The position numbers were made by a program, and so were the translations under genes. From positions 1,553,371 through 1,617,370 of the forward strand of contig OY282386.1 of assembly GCA_958295945.1 (NCBI GenBank): a DNA stretch of 64,000 nucleotides. Reading direction: 5' to 3'. The notes under the pieces are model-generated. The model was not told the DNA's origin. It made no database searches and was given only the letters and a program-made list of their open reading frames with translations. Source of the DNA: Candidatus Poribacteria bacterium. Its GTDB lineage: Bacteria; Poribacteria; WGA-4E; WGA-3G. Below are positions 9,136 to 17,414 of this stretch, in pieces (the stretch's first letter is position 1; each line of letters starts with the position of its first letter).

Positions 9136-10191
9136 TTAGAAAGAATTAGGGTCAGTTTCAATATTCATTTCATGTAAAACTTCAGTTGCTCTCATCGCCA
9201 TTTCGGTCGTGGGATCTCGTTTGATAATTCGGTTTAATTGGTATACGGCGCGATCATCCCCATCTTTTGCTAACTCCAATGCTTCCTCAAATCCTTTGTT
9301 GTTGTAGCTAAAATCTCTCGGTATGACAGTGAGATCATAGTCTTTCCAGTAATATTGGAGTTCGTCAGATTTCCAATTTTGATATACGTCTTCCCACGTC
9401 AGTGAGTTAAAGATGTTCAGATGTGGTTCAAGCATGTGTTCAGCAATAGGGTCATCTACTGCTTGATAGCGGTTGTCAAGTGATACACGGAGTCGATCTT
9501 CTGTCAAATTCGGTAAAGCTTTGTGGATTGTCAAAGCAGGGAAGATTAATGTATCACCGATTTCATAGTTTGTTGAATGCCATTCACCTTTTAGTTCATC
9601 CGTGTTCACACACAGTCCACCTGCGCCGAGTGAAAAATGGTGTTCCATCACTTTATTTATTTTATGTGAACCGGGTAGAACTGCTAATCCACCCAATTCT
9701 ATCGGACAATCTCCAACGGGTGCCCAACAGGTGTATGTTTGGAAATTGCCTTGGAAATGAACGAAATCTTGGTGTATCGGTGTTGTGTGTTCGGTATACT
9801 TCGGATACCAGAGGCGCGCTATCTTCTGTGGATGGGGTAAGACTTTTCTACCGATAATTTTCTCCACCATATCAACGACTTCATCCCAATGTGCTGAACG
9901 ATGGAATGCCTGCAATTTATATACGTCATGATATACGTCTGTGTATTCTGGGTCGCCCTCGGTGCATTGTGTGGTAATGTCGGCAATGCCGTCCATTGGG
10001 TCGGTTCCAGCGATAAGCCACCCGCCTTCTTGCATTGTCGTTAGCATTTCACGTCGCAATTCCCAGAGTTTATCGGGGTTTTGTAGTTTTTTGAAAAAGA
10101 GATAACCCTTTTCTGCTATTCGTGCGCGTAACTCTTCTGGGTCGTTGATTGCATCGTTTGATATGTGAAGTTCTTTTATTTTGTCCATCAT
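9136..10191 (-). CDS. Phytanoyl-CoA dioxygenase (PhyH) family protein
   Basis: This is a non-haem Fe(II)/2-oxoglutarate dioxygenase of 351 residues. The facial triad is visible: H140-Q-D142 in TTPIHQDFVHFQG, and the distal His at about 223 in LTIHKALPNLT, followed by Arg234/Arg241 for the 2-oxoglutarate carboxylate (DRLRVSLDNRYQ). A GGLAVLPGSHKINK segment between them is typical of PhyH enzymes. These enzymes hydroxylate small organic substrates, and Poribacteria encode many of them; the substrate here is unknown. Two ATGs (10191 and 10188) are both possible, with AAGGT just upstream. The last third (from about residue 270) is helical and charged and lies outside the usual domain. Confidence 0.88.
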   Translation of the reverse strand: MMDKIKELHISNDAINDPEELRARIAEKGYLFFKKLQNPDKLWELRREMLTTMQEGGWLIAGTDPMDGIADITTQCTEGDPEYTDVYHDVYKLQAFHRSAHWDEVVDMVEKIIGRKVLPHPQKIARLWYPKYTEHTTPIHQDFVHFQGNFQTYTCWAPVGDCPIELGGLAVLPGSHKINKVMEHHFSLGAGGLCVNTDELKGEWHSTNYEIGDTLIFPALTIHKALPNLTEDRLRVSLDNRYQAVDDPIAEHMLEPHLNIFNSLTWEDVYQNWKSDELQYYWKDYDLTVIPRDFSYNNKGFEEALELAKDGDDRAVYQLNRIIKRDPTTEMAMRATEVLHEMNIETDPNSF

Positions 10192-10300
10192 ATACCTTCA
10201 TTAGTAATCTAAATCTTCTTTCTACACATTAAATAAAATAATTTTTAAACTATATTCAGTTAGATTATCAATTATTCCGATTAATATATTGAAAATTACA

Positions 10301-10924
10301 TTAACCATTGTAATAAATTTCAGGAAAGATCAATTTCAGAAAGCATTTCCTTGCATAAAATGCTCTTGATGTAGATCCATGCCCTGGACCTTTGGTTCTT
10401 GGTTGGATGTACACACCCATTCTCCCTGTAAGAGCAGAAAATCCTTTTGTGAGTATTGTTTCGCGAACCAGATCATAATCTGCTTTTACTTGATTGTATA
10501 CTTCAGGATCATCTAAATCGAAAGTCGTTACACTATGTAAGATGGATCTATTTTCTTGTTGACTTTCCCATATTCTTGCAGCTACAATCATTCGTCTTAA
10601 TTTGGCAATTAAATGGCTCTCTATGAATTCTGTATTTGCTACATCATCAGGTTTAAACATAGTGATCGCCATTGTTTCTTTAAATGTCAACTTGCCATTT
10701 TTGAGGTATCTTAAAGAACACATTTTCAATTCCCATGATCCAGCGTTAGGTTGTTGTAATGAGTTGAGTGGTAATCCCAAATGTCTTTCAATTACCTGCC
10801 CTACCCATCCTTTATTTTTTCCTCCACCATCTTTAAACACTGTTACTTCATATCTATCAGCAAGTTTACGAAGGTCCTGTCCCACTATTAGTGATAACAT
10901 CTCTATTGCTTCTTGCCTTACCAT
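10301..10924 (-). CDS. MutH/Sau3AI-like type II restriction endonuclease
   Basis: Started at the ATG at 10924, behind AGGGGAG, the product has 207 residues; an upstream extension to 10987 would overlap the methyltransferase stop and lacks a ribosome site. The segment KGWVGQVIERHLGLPLNS and then GSWELKMCSLRYLKNGKLTF, with E65-L-K67, resembles the MutH fold (WVGQ-LE plus E-x-K). The Asp that normally precedes the E-x-K by seven residues in MutH is not present; Gln58 and Asn60 lie in that area. It follows a beta-class DNA methyltransferase by 19 bp on the same strand, which strongly supports a type II restriction-modification pair. The recognition site cannot be read from the sequence. Confidence 0.7.
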   Translation of the reverse strand: MVRQEAIEMLSLIVGQDLRKLADRYEVTVFKDGGGKNKGWVGQVIERHLGLPLNSLQQPNAGSWELKMCSLRYLKNGKLTFKETMAITMFKPDDVANTEFIESHLIAKLRRMIVAARIWESQQENRSILHSVTTFDLDDPEVYNQVKADYDLVRETILTKGFSALTGRMGVYIQPRTKGPGHGSTSRAFYARKCFLKLIFPEIYYNG

Positions 10925-10943
10925 TTTTTCTCCCCTATTGCCA

Positions 10944-11930
10944 TTAGTAATTTGAGTTATCTTCAAATAACTTATAAGTTGATTCATCTATACGCATTTT
11001 TGCGATTTGATTATATTCCTCATTCTTTTCAATCATAATCCATTTACGGTTTTGTTTTTCGGCAACAACTGCTGTTGTTCCGGAACCTGAGAACGGATCA
11101 AGAATGAGATCGTCTTCATTTGTTCCTGCTAATATAATACGGTTGACAACAGATTCAGGTTTTTGAGATGGATGTTTGCCATGTTTTCGCTCAGATCGCG
11201 GAGTTAGCGGTATTTCCCACATATTGCGCATCTGCTTGTCATTATTCATTGCCTTCATTGTTTCATAATTGAATGTCCAATTTTTTGCTTTTTTACTTTC
11301 ATTGTTTACTGCCCAAATGATAAATTCAGTTGATTCAGTGAACATCCGACAGGTTATATTCGGTTGTGCATTAGGTTTAAACCAAACAATCTGTGAGATA
11401 ATCCGTCTGTCAAATATGTTTTGAAGTATAAAACCGATTGTAAATATACAGTGAAAAGAACCAAATATAAATAGGTTTCCGTTAGTTTTTAGGACTCTTA
11501 GTACTTCTCTAATCCAATTTACTGTGAACTGAAAATAGTCGTCCTTAGAAAAAATATCCCACTGTTCTTGCATAGTAATATGTGAACTGAATGCCCAACC
11601 TAATCCTTTCTTTTTTGACATATTGAAAGGTGGATCTGTGACACAACAATCAAAGACACCATCAGGAAGAGTCTTAAGAACATTTAAACAATCGCCTGAT
11701 AATATTTGGTTTATAGGAAGTTCCTCGGTTATGTCAGTAAAAATAGTTGGAGAAGATTCGTGTATTTTTTCCTCAACAGTCGTACGCTGTTTCTGTGTGT
11801 TTTTCAACGGATGTATCCCAGTTGAAAGGTACTGTATCAAATGCTCTTTTTTTAGTGATGAGTAGCCTTTCAAACCACGTTTTTTTAGTTCTTTTCTCAA
11901 ATCTAAGATACGCATTTGTTGAAAATTCAT
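10944..11930 (-). CDS. Beta-class DNA (N4/N6) methyltransferase with SAP-like head
   Basis: The 328-residue protein has the catalytic motif DPPF at about 99-102 (CCVTDPPFNMSKKKG) before the AdoMet motif DPFSGSGTTAVVA at about 278-290. This order defines beta-class adenine-N6 or cytosine-N4 methyltransferases. The first 45 residues (RILDLRKELKKRGLKGYSSL, then KKEHLIQYL) look like a SAP or Rho-N helix-extension-helix DNA-binding head, which is an add-on. KHPSQKPESVVNRII is the usual linker before motif I. It is the first gene of an operon with the restriction endonuclease and presumably protects the host site. The ATG at 11930 has no strong ribosome site. Confidence 0.85.
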   Translation of the reverse strand: MNFQQMRILDLRKELKKRGLKGYSSLKKEHLIQYLSTGIHPLKNTQKQRTTVEEKIHESSPTIFTDITEELPINQILSGDCLNVLKTLPDGVFDCCVTDPPFNMSKKKGLGWAFSSHITMQEQWDIFSKDDYFQFTVNWIREVLRVLKTNGNLFIFGSFHCIFTIGFILQNIFDRRIISQIVWFKPNAQPNITCRMFTESTEFIIWAVNNESKKAKNWTFNYETMKAMNNDKQMRNMWEIPLTPRSERKHGKHPSQKPESVVNRIILAGTNEDDLILDPFSGSGTTAVVAEKQNRKWIMIEKNEEYNQIAKMRIDESTYKLFEDNSNY

Positions 11931-12056
11931 GTATTTGTTAATTCCTTTAGAATCTATGTTTAGACATTTTGTATTCTTATATTTTTATTCAATATTATCC
12001 TGAATTTATTATACTGAAAATCTATTGTAATAGCAAGTTTATAGTAAAGAGGGGGC

Positions 12057-12073
12057 GTGTAAAGTTTTTGTCA
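12057..12073. repeat. Solo copy of GTGTAAAGTTTTTGTCA terminal repeat
   Basis: These 17 bp match the inner part of the inverted ends at 48053-48073 and 49419-49439, and the MITE at 21342-21404. No inverted partner is visible nearby, so it looks like a solo end or a truncated element. It lies in the gene-poor stretch 11931-13139. Confidence 0.55.
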
Positions 12074-12082
12074 CCATAAGCG

Positions 12083-12208
12083 TCAATTTAGCGTCCTTCC
12101 AGTGCCGTTAGGTTCGGTTAGGAAACCGAACCTAACCAGGACTATGAGAGTAGTAATTTTTGTGTAGTATCTGACAGCAAATTCATTGTGTTTATCTTGC
12201 AATTTCAT
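12083..12208 (-). pseudogene. Small truncated gene starting MKLQDKHNEFAVRYY
   Basis: An ATG at 12208 is preceded by a very good ribosome site, AAGGAGAC, 6 nt away, which is unusual for chance sequence. The frame gives 41 codons: MKLQDKHNEFAVRYYTK, then a short tail that runs straight into the palindrome at 12107-12136 and stops. I think a small gene lost its 3' part when the palindromic repeat arrived. I do not recognise the family with confidence; the opening resembles small phage-terminase or helix-turn-helix proteins. The TGTAAGA palindrome lies 30-50 nt upstream. Confidence 0.4.
12107..12136. repeat. Palindrome with TTAGGAAACC core (copy 1)
   Basis: A perfect 13-bp stem (GTTAGGTTCGGTT / AACCGAACCTAAC) encloses a 4-nt loop, AGGA. 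The core GGTTAGGAAACC recurs at 18266-18289 and, in the other orientation (GGTTTCCTAACC), at 47822-47847. The stem sequences differ between copies but stay complementary. It interrupts the small frame at 12083-12208. Confidence 0.75.
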
Positions 12209-12238
12209 GGTCTGTCTCCTTCTTGAAAAGTTACGAAA

Positions 12239-12268
12239 CTGTAAGAAATCTCTTACAAACTGTAAGAC
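12239..12268. promoter_or_regulatory. TGTAAGA palindrome, candidate operator
   Basis: The stretch holds TGTAAGA-AATC-TCTTACA (12240-12257), a perfect 7-bp inverted repeat, directly followed by another CTGTAAGA (12260-12267). A further CTGTAAGA lies at 12349-12356. It sits just upstream of the truncated small gene and about 310 bp upstream of the methyltransferase start, so it could be an operator for either. No regulator is visible. Confidence 0.35.
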
Positions 12269-12609
12269 GGGCAAATTGCCTATAAACGCAGTCTCTGTAT
12301 GGGTTTATAGGGCATAATTTTATGGCACTAAAATTTGAATTTTGTAAACTGTAAGATTTTTCTGAGATGCTGAAATTTGTCCGTTATTTTTGTATAGAAA
12401 TGTGTGATGAATTGCATGAATATCGTCTTTTATCTTCATAATAGTTTCCATTATTTTGCTCTTATAAATTCCTTAAATTTGTTATATTTCATATAACATT
12501 CATGTTAAAACAAACAATAAATATATATTAACATATAAATGGACTTCTGTCAAGTGTTTTTTGGTAATTTATATATTTTTCATTGTTCAACACACATTTT
12601 TTAGACCTG

Positions 12610-12774
12610 TAAGGACGATATGGTTATACCATTTCTATAAATGTTCATCCCATTAACATTTGTTAAGAATATCTTGAAGGACAGCACAAACTGAAAGTTT
12701 GTGCTACAAAAATGCGAAGTTTTCTATTAGAAATGGTATTATAAGGGTTGGTTAGTACAGACATATCGTCCCTA
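12610..12774. repeat. Nested inverted-repeat element (MITE-like)
   Basis: The outer ends TAAGGACGATATG (12610-12622) and CATATCGTCCCTA (12762-12774) are inverted repeats with one mismatch. Inside, ATACCATTTCTA (12626-12637) and TAGAAATGGTAT (12728-12739) form a second, perfect 12-bp pair. The centre (12683-12705) is a 10-bp perfect hairpin, AGCACAAACT-GAA-AGTTTGTGCT. No coding frame is present. It directly abuts the next element at 12775. Confidence 0.7.
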
Positions 12775-12958
12775 ATGAAGATTAGTAAATAAATAGGGTA
12801 ATTTGAGATCAAAGTCCAGCGCGCTTACAAAGTGCCAAATCAAGAAATCAACGGTATGAACGCCTTTTGGCGTTCCCCGGGTATGAATGCCTTTTGGCAT
12901 TCCCCGCCTACAAGTTTTGGGGTGATTAAGATTACCCGTTTAATAATTTACTCTTCAT
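12775..12958. repeat. ATGAAGATTA MITE-like element with internal hairpins
   Basis: The ends are ATGAAGATTA followed by an AAATAAATAGGGTAAT stretch at the left, and ATTACCCGTTTAATAA followed by a CTCTTCAT end at the right, which pair as imperfect inverted repeats of about 27 bp. The inner part after TCCAGCGCGCTTAC carries two successive hairpins at 12858-12875 and 12885-12902 that related copies lack. The element at 61815-61914 is a shorter relative and the one at 8973-9035 is half a copy. From 12959 to 13139 I see nothing certain. Confidence 0.7.
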
Positions 12959-13139
12959 AATTGCGCGACTACTAACACCTGTTTTGATAATGACAAGTTA
13001 TCTTTTAAAAATGGTATTAGGTTAAGGTCAATTGTAAGAATATCAGATTATTTAAAGAAAAACGTGTTGTTATAAAACTAATGATAAAGTAGAATATACA
13101 TCAAATCTGGTCTTAGAATGAAATTGGAGAAATAAATTT

Positions 13140-13748
13140 ATGTGCAACCTCTTTTCGAAGATAGGGTGTTTGCTTCTCTTATCTATACTTTTTAATGCCT
13201 GTGACACAAACCTTTCCCCTGTGGAACCGGACAAGATAGACATAGTGCCGCCAGAAGATGTCTTAGCAATTAACAATGTCCTAAACCGGTGGCGTGAAGG
13301 ATATGAAATTGAGGATATTGAAACATACATGCGCGCGTATTGGTCGGAAGGTTTTCGTTATGTTGGGGATATGGGAACGGAAGGTGACAAGACTGATGAC
13401 ACAGAATTTGATGACATACGTGAAGAACGTGATGCAGCGAATAAGGTTTTTAGTGAATTCCAAGATATAAATATACAACTCTCATCTCGTCCAGAAATAT
13501 CCATTAATATGGACAAAACTCGAACCGAAGTCCGAACTCATTACCGAATACAAGGTTCCGTGGCAGCAGGTGAATTATTTCAAGGCGAATTCACTGGATG
13601 GTTCGCTGAGGGTGATAACCTGTTTATCTTTGAAAAAAGAGATGGTGAATGGCGTATCGTTGAATGGTATGATGAAGCGTATAAAGCGGAAGAAATTCTG
13701 ATTGAGAATGAACCGCTGCAGCCTATTGTTTGGTCAACTCTGAAATAA
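13140..13748 (+). CDS. Lipoprotein with SnoaL/NTF2-like domain
   Basis: The product has 202 residues. The N-terminus MCNLFSKIGCLLLLSILFNAC ends in a lipobox (L-F-N-A-C), so Cys21 is probably lipidated. From about residue 43 a cone-shaped NTF2/SnoaL fold is likely: AINNVLNRWREGYEIEDIET in the first helices, VRTHYRIQGSV in a strand, then FEKRDGEWRIVEWYDEAY, the usual last strand. Such domains bind small ligands or act as stress-related binding modules. The tail PLQPIVWSTLK resembles the TTIWG-LK tails of nearby exported proteins. It is followed by the carboxypeptidase-regulatory gene 16 nt downstream, probably in one operon. Confidence 0.8.
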   Translation: MCNLFSKIGCLLLLSILFNACDTNLSPVEPDKIDIVPPEDVLAINNVLNRWREGYEIEDIETYMRAYWSEGFRYVGDMGTEGDKTDDTEFDDIREERDAANKVFSEFQDINIQLSSRPEISINMDKTRTEVRTHYRIQGSVAAGELFQGEFTGWFAEGDNLFIFEKRDGEWRIVEWYDEAYKAEEILIENEPLQPIVWSTLK

Positions 13749-13764
13749 GTGAGATAAACACCTT

Positions 13765-15867
13765 ATGCAATACATTATCAGAAGGTATATCTTGCTGCTA
13801 TTATTATCCCTCTGCATTTCTATCGGATTCTGCCAATCCCAAGGGATGTCCGGCACAATTCAAGGACAAGTCACAGATAAACAGAACAACCCACTCTCAG
13901 AGTACACCGTCTCTGCAATTTCACAAACGGATAACGTAACTTACGCTGCTAAAACCAATTCTGGTGGGGAGTTTTCGCTCACAAACCTTCCTGCTGGCAT
14001 TTGGAATGTGAAAGTCAGGCACTTCAGCACATTACTTGCACAACGAGAAGTTACCGTTACTGAAAACACCGAAGTTAACGCGGATTTTGTGATTGAAGGC
14101 ACAGGAACCGTTTCAGGTTTCCTGCTTGATGCCGTTAGTAAACTCCCGTTGTCAATTACGGGTAAAGTCCAGATTGCCCTGCTCACACATAACAAGGAAC
14201 GAATAGAAAGGACATATCAAGGTGAGATATCCAACGGATATTTTGAAGTCAAAAATCTGTTATCGGGACACTACCGTCCTATTGATGCTTTTGACGGTTA
14301 TGTATTTGCGAAATCCGACTCGTCTACGGTGACGGTCTATCCTGATAGCAATATCGGCGGCATAGAGGTGTTTTTGAAACCGGGGGCATCTCTCTCTGGT
14401 CACTTCATAGATGCTGAAAATGGAAACCCTATCTCTGGTGTTACTGTCCGTGCAGCTTCCGAGGCGAAGGATACCGTCTACCCTGACAGAACGTTTGCAC
14501 ATCAAACAGAGACAGACGTAAAAGGTGAATTCCATCTCACAGTCCCGAATGATTCCCATACCTATTACGGATTTACGTTGATCGCATCACATCCACGGTA
14601 TCAAACGCATCATTGGCGATGGGAGATGTCTCCTGACAAGAATGAATATGCATTAGGTAAACTTGAACTCCAGCCATTTCTGTCACTACAAGGCAAAGTT
14701 TCTGCTTCAAACGCACGTTACACACTCAACAGACTCAAAGTGAAATTAAAGATGCACAACAAAGTAGCTGATTTCTTTCGTGCCGGTGCCCAACCTGAAC
14801 ACACTGTTCAAACCGATGCTGAAGGCAATTTCCTCTTTTCTGAACTCCATCCGATTGAGTATAGTTTGACAATTTCCCGAAATAATGTTATCATTGCATT
14901 TTTAGAGTCAGTCAATCCGAGAAGCGAAAAACCGCTCAGAATCCGCTTGCCAAAAATGAAAACCTTGCACGGCACGGTCGTTGATACACAGCAGAATCCT
15001 ATTACTGAAGCGAATCTCTACGCAACGCGGCGCAGCGAAACCCGACATGGACACGGTGGACTCTTAGCAACGACCCAAACAGATGCAAACGGTGCTTTTC
15101 AAATGCAGCTAATAGACACAAAGCCGCACCTTCTGTCCGTTGAAACGTCAAAAAAAGGGTACCTTTCAAGGGTATACCCGAATGTAAAAATCGGAAAAGA
15201 GCCGTTAATTGTTCCGCTTCAAAAAGGGTTTGCTATGAAGGGACGCGTCATTCTCCCACAGGATGTTCCATCCGATGGATATTATGAAGTGAAGGTATTC
15301 CCTGGGAATGCCAAAATGGAACCAACGCTAAATCCGCGAACATTGAACAGACCGCTTATGTCTAAACGTTTTCTTGTTACAGAAACGAATTTCGTATTGG
15401 ACGGTCTCTTTGAGGAAGAATATAAACTCTATATTATGGGAGACAACATTGCTGTAACCGAAACTGATGTGAAAGCGTCTGCAGATGGTGATGAGATATT
15501 GATTGTTGCGGACAGACTTACGGTTGCTTTGAATGGACAAGTGCTTTGGTCGGACACCGGTGAACCTGTGGAAAATGCTTTGATTTCTCGCTCTTGGTAT
15601 CCGTGGGAATTAAGCCGATATGATATGTCATTAACATTAGACCGTTTTGAAACGGAGTCCGATGCACAAGGCAGATTTGCGTTTACAAATTTGACACAGG
15701 GACGTTATAATTTACATATCCGTGTGGTCCAATCGGTATTTGATAAAGAGACACAATCATATCAACGTGTTCATATTCAGAAGCAGGTGGCGATTCCATT
15801 TAGCAGTGATGGAACACATCCGATCTATCTTGGAAAAGCGGATGGGACACCATTTGCAAAGGAGTAG
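13765..15867 (+). CDS. Exported multi-repeat carboxypeptidase-regulatory-like protein
   Basis: The product has 700 residues with a signal peptide (YILLLLLSLCISIGFCQSQ). It then carries about six transthyretin-like/carboxypeptidase regulatory units: GTIQGQVTDKQNNPLSEYTV, GTVSGFLLDAVSKLPLS, ASLSGHFIDAENGNPISGV, LHGTVVDTQQNPITEANL, MKGRVILPQDVPSDGYYEV and LNGQVLWSDTGEPVENALI, most followed by T-D-A-x-G-x-F and a closing L-x-x-G-x-Y strand. These beta-sandwich repeats are structural and often occur in outer surface or adhesion proteins. There is no catalytic domain. It starts 16 nt after the lipoprotein gene. Confidence 0.85.
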   Translation: MQYIIRRYILLLLLSLCISIGFCQSQGMSGTIQGQVTDKQNNPLSEYTVSAISQTDNVTYAAKTNSGGEFSLTNLPAGIWNVKVRHFSTLLAQREVTVTENTEVNADFVIEGTGTVSGFLLDAVSKLPLSITGKVQIALLTHNKERIERTYQGEISNGYFEVKNLLSGHYRPIDAFDGYVFAKSDSSTVTVYPDSNIGGIEVFLKPGASLSGHFIDAENGNPISGVTVRAASEAKDTVYPDRTFAHQTETDVKGEFHLTVPNDSHTYYGFTLIASHPRYQTHHWRWEMSPDKNEYALGKLELQPFLSLQGKVSASNARYTLNRLKVKLKMHNKVADFFRAGAQPEHTVQTDAEGNFLFSELHPIEYSLTISRNNVIIAFLESVNPRSEKPLRIRLPKMKTLHGTVVDTQQNPITEANLYATRRSETRHGHGGLLATTQTDANGAFQMQLIDTKPHLLSVETSKKGYLSRVYPNVKIGKEPLIVPLQKGFAMKGRVILPQDVPSDGYYEVKVFPGNAKMEPTLNPRTLNRPLMSKRFLVTETNFVLDGLFEEEYKLYIMGDNIAVTETDVKASADGDEILIVADRLTVALNGQVLWSDTGEPVENALISRSWYPWELSRYDMSLTLDRFETESDAQGRFAFTNLTQGRYNLHIRVVQSVFDKETQSYQRVHIQKQVAIPFSSDGTHPIYLGKADGTPFAKE

Positions 15868-15922
15868 ACACAAGGTGTGTGCTATTTATAAGATAATTTT
15901 CAGCAATATGGAGGTCAGGTAA

Positions 15923-16198
15923 ATGACAATTACAGTTTATATACCACCAGATATTGAGAAACGGTTAAACGAAAATATATTGAATGGAGATAAAGATGGC
16001 GTACGACATTTGTTGGTAGATGCAATCGAACCAAAAGTAGAAGAATTACTGAACAACAAAGCACAGTATTCTGTTGAAGAATTACAGTCAATGTTAGATC
16101 AGTTAATTGAAGAATTTATGACATGTGTTGGACCGGATGTGCCACCATTATCCGATTACGCGTTGAGCCGAGAAGGCATTTATGCCGACCATTTATAA
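15923..16198 (+). CDS. Putative antitoxin paired with PIN toxin
   Basis: This is a 91-residue protein with an excellent ribosome site (GGAGGTCAGGTAA before the ATG). MTITVYIPPDIEKRLNENIL resembles a ribbon-helix-helix start, followed by acidic helices (EPKVEELLNNKAQYSVEEL). Its stop lies 2 nt before the PIN-domain gene, the normal arrangement for a type II antitoxin placed upstream of its toxin. The sequence is not a standard VapB, so assignment rests mostly on position. It probably binds and masks the PIN active site and represses its own promoter. Confidence 0.65.
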   Translation: MTITVYIPPDIEKRLNENILNGDKDGVRHLLVDAIEPKVEELLNNKAQYSVEELQSMLDQLIEEFMTCVGPDVPPLSDYALSREGIYADHL

Positions 16199-16200
16199 CC

Positions 16201-16644
16201 ATGATTTACCTGATTGATACCAATGTTTTATTGCGTGTTTTACACAGCACAAACCCATCATCACCACTTGCTGAAACTGCTGTGCGCAAATTGCTGTCAA
16301 ATGGTCATAATCTTCATGCCACTATGCAAAATTTCGTTGAATTTTGGAACGTTTCAACTCGTCCTATTCATCAAAATGGTATGGGACTTTCACCTTCCGA
16401 TGCAGTAGGTCCATTTCGTAGGGCAGAACAGTTATTTCCTTTGCTTCCTGATTTACCTGCCGTATATGCTGAATGGCGAGAACTTGTCGTTAACTATGGT
16501 GTATCTGGTGTACAGGTTCATGATGCGCGGTTAGTCGCTACGATGTTGGTTCATGGGGTGACACATATCCTGACTTTCAATACATCCGACTTTGCACGCT
16601 ACAACTCCAAGGGAATAGTAGCAGTTGACCCAGCAACAGTCTAA
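16201..16644 (+). CDS. PIN-domain ribonuclease toxin (VapC-like)
   Basis: The product has 147 residues with PIN-domain acids in order: MIYLIDTNVLLRVL (first Asp), QNFVEFWNV (Glu), VHDARLVATMLVHGV (Asp), and ILTFNTSDFARY (terminal Asp/Asn cluster). VapC toxins cut specific tRNA or rRNA sites when freed from antitoxin. I use the ATG at 16201; the same frame runs further upstream into the antitoxin gene, but that would be out of step with the PIN N-terminus. The spacing of 2 nt implies coupled translation. Confidence 0.85.
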   Translation: MIYLIDTNVLLRVLHSTNPSSPLAETAVRKLLSNGHNLHATMQNFVEFWNVSTRPIHQNGMGLSPSDAVGPFRRAEQLFPLLPDLPAVYAEWRELVVNYGVSGVQVHDARLVATMLVHGVTHILTFNTSDFARYNSKGIVAVDPATV

Positions 16645-16702
16645 ATCATAGGACAAGTAAGAAACAAAATCATCAAATTAACTAACAGAAGATAGACATG
16701 AC

Positions 16703-17395
16703 ATGAAAAACAGTGTAAACATTTTGATAATACTTCTCACGATTATTGCCTTACTTGTTTTACATGGAAATGCGAATGCTGTTTCATGGCATGATGACTT
16801 TGAGATTGAATTAGCGGATAGTTGGCAACTTCAGGGAAGCGATTCTATTTGGCAGAATCAACAAGGTTTTTTAAGAGCGAAAATTGATACGCAGAAACAG
16901 TGGCAAACACTATTTGAACTTTATCAATTTATAGCATTCCCCGGACCATATAATAACATTACGATTGATATAGAGAACATTGGTGCATCTGGTGAGAACA
17001 GGATCGGTATAGCACTTGGGAAGCACTTCTTAAATGACGCTGGAGAAGTTGAAGAAACTGGATATTACCTGTTTTTCACAAACGATATGCAAGCGTCAAG
17101 AAATGGTAAAGTGTTCCTCGGACCTGGTAGACGTTGGCCGACTGACGTGCTCAAGGAGATGGTGATTCAATTTGACAGTGGAAGATTTCAGTTGTTCGGT
17201 GATGGCGAATCTCGCTTGGATTTTATTGACGCGAACTTATCAACAATCGATATTATCGGCTTTGTGTTCGTTGCTTATGTTACAGATAGAGAGATTACGG
17301 ATGATGCCTGGGTGGAGAAGATTACCATATCTGGTTTGGCAGTATCTCCAAAAAACAAGATAACAACTATCTGGGGCAATTTGAAGCAGGAATAG
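16703..17395 (+). CDS. Secreted ConA-like protein, paralogue of 18311-19012
   Basis: The product has 230 residues with a signal peptide (MKNSVNILIILLTIIALLVL, then NANA). The mature part begins SWHDDFE and shows the beta-rich pattern of a concanavalin-like sandwich: LRAKIDTQKQWQTLFELYQF, ITIDIENIG, RIGIALGKHF, YYLFFTNDMQASR, FQLFGDGESRLDF and IIGFVFVAYV. It aligns over its length with the protein at 18311-19012 (shared YQ-x-x-AFP-x-PY, G-x-x-F, FF-T-D/N-x-x-A/R, TDVL-x-x-M). The tail KITTIWGNLKQE is shared with other exported proteins here. Ligand and function are unknown. Confidence 0.75.
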   Translation: MKNSVNILIILLTIIALLVLHGNANAVSWHDDFEIELADSWQLQGSDSIWQNQQGFLRAKIDTQKQWQTLFELYQFIAFPGPYNNITIDIENIGASGENRIGIALGKHFLNDAGEVEETGYYLFFTNDMQASRNGKVFLGPGRRWPTDVLKEMVIQFDSGRFQLFGDGESRLDFIDANLSTIDIIGFVFVAYVTDREITDDAWVEKITISGLAVSPKNKITTIWGNLKQE

Positions 17396-17414
17396 TTTAT
17401 AAAATAAGGGAATA

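Noticed and set aside
16214-16408. A frame overlapping the PIN toxin gene
   Set aside because: It is out of frame with a clear PIN domain and has no support of its own.
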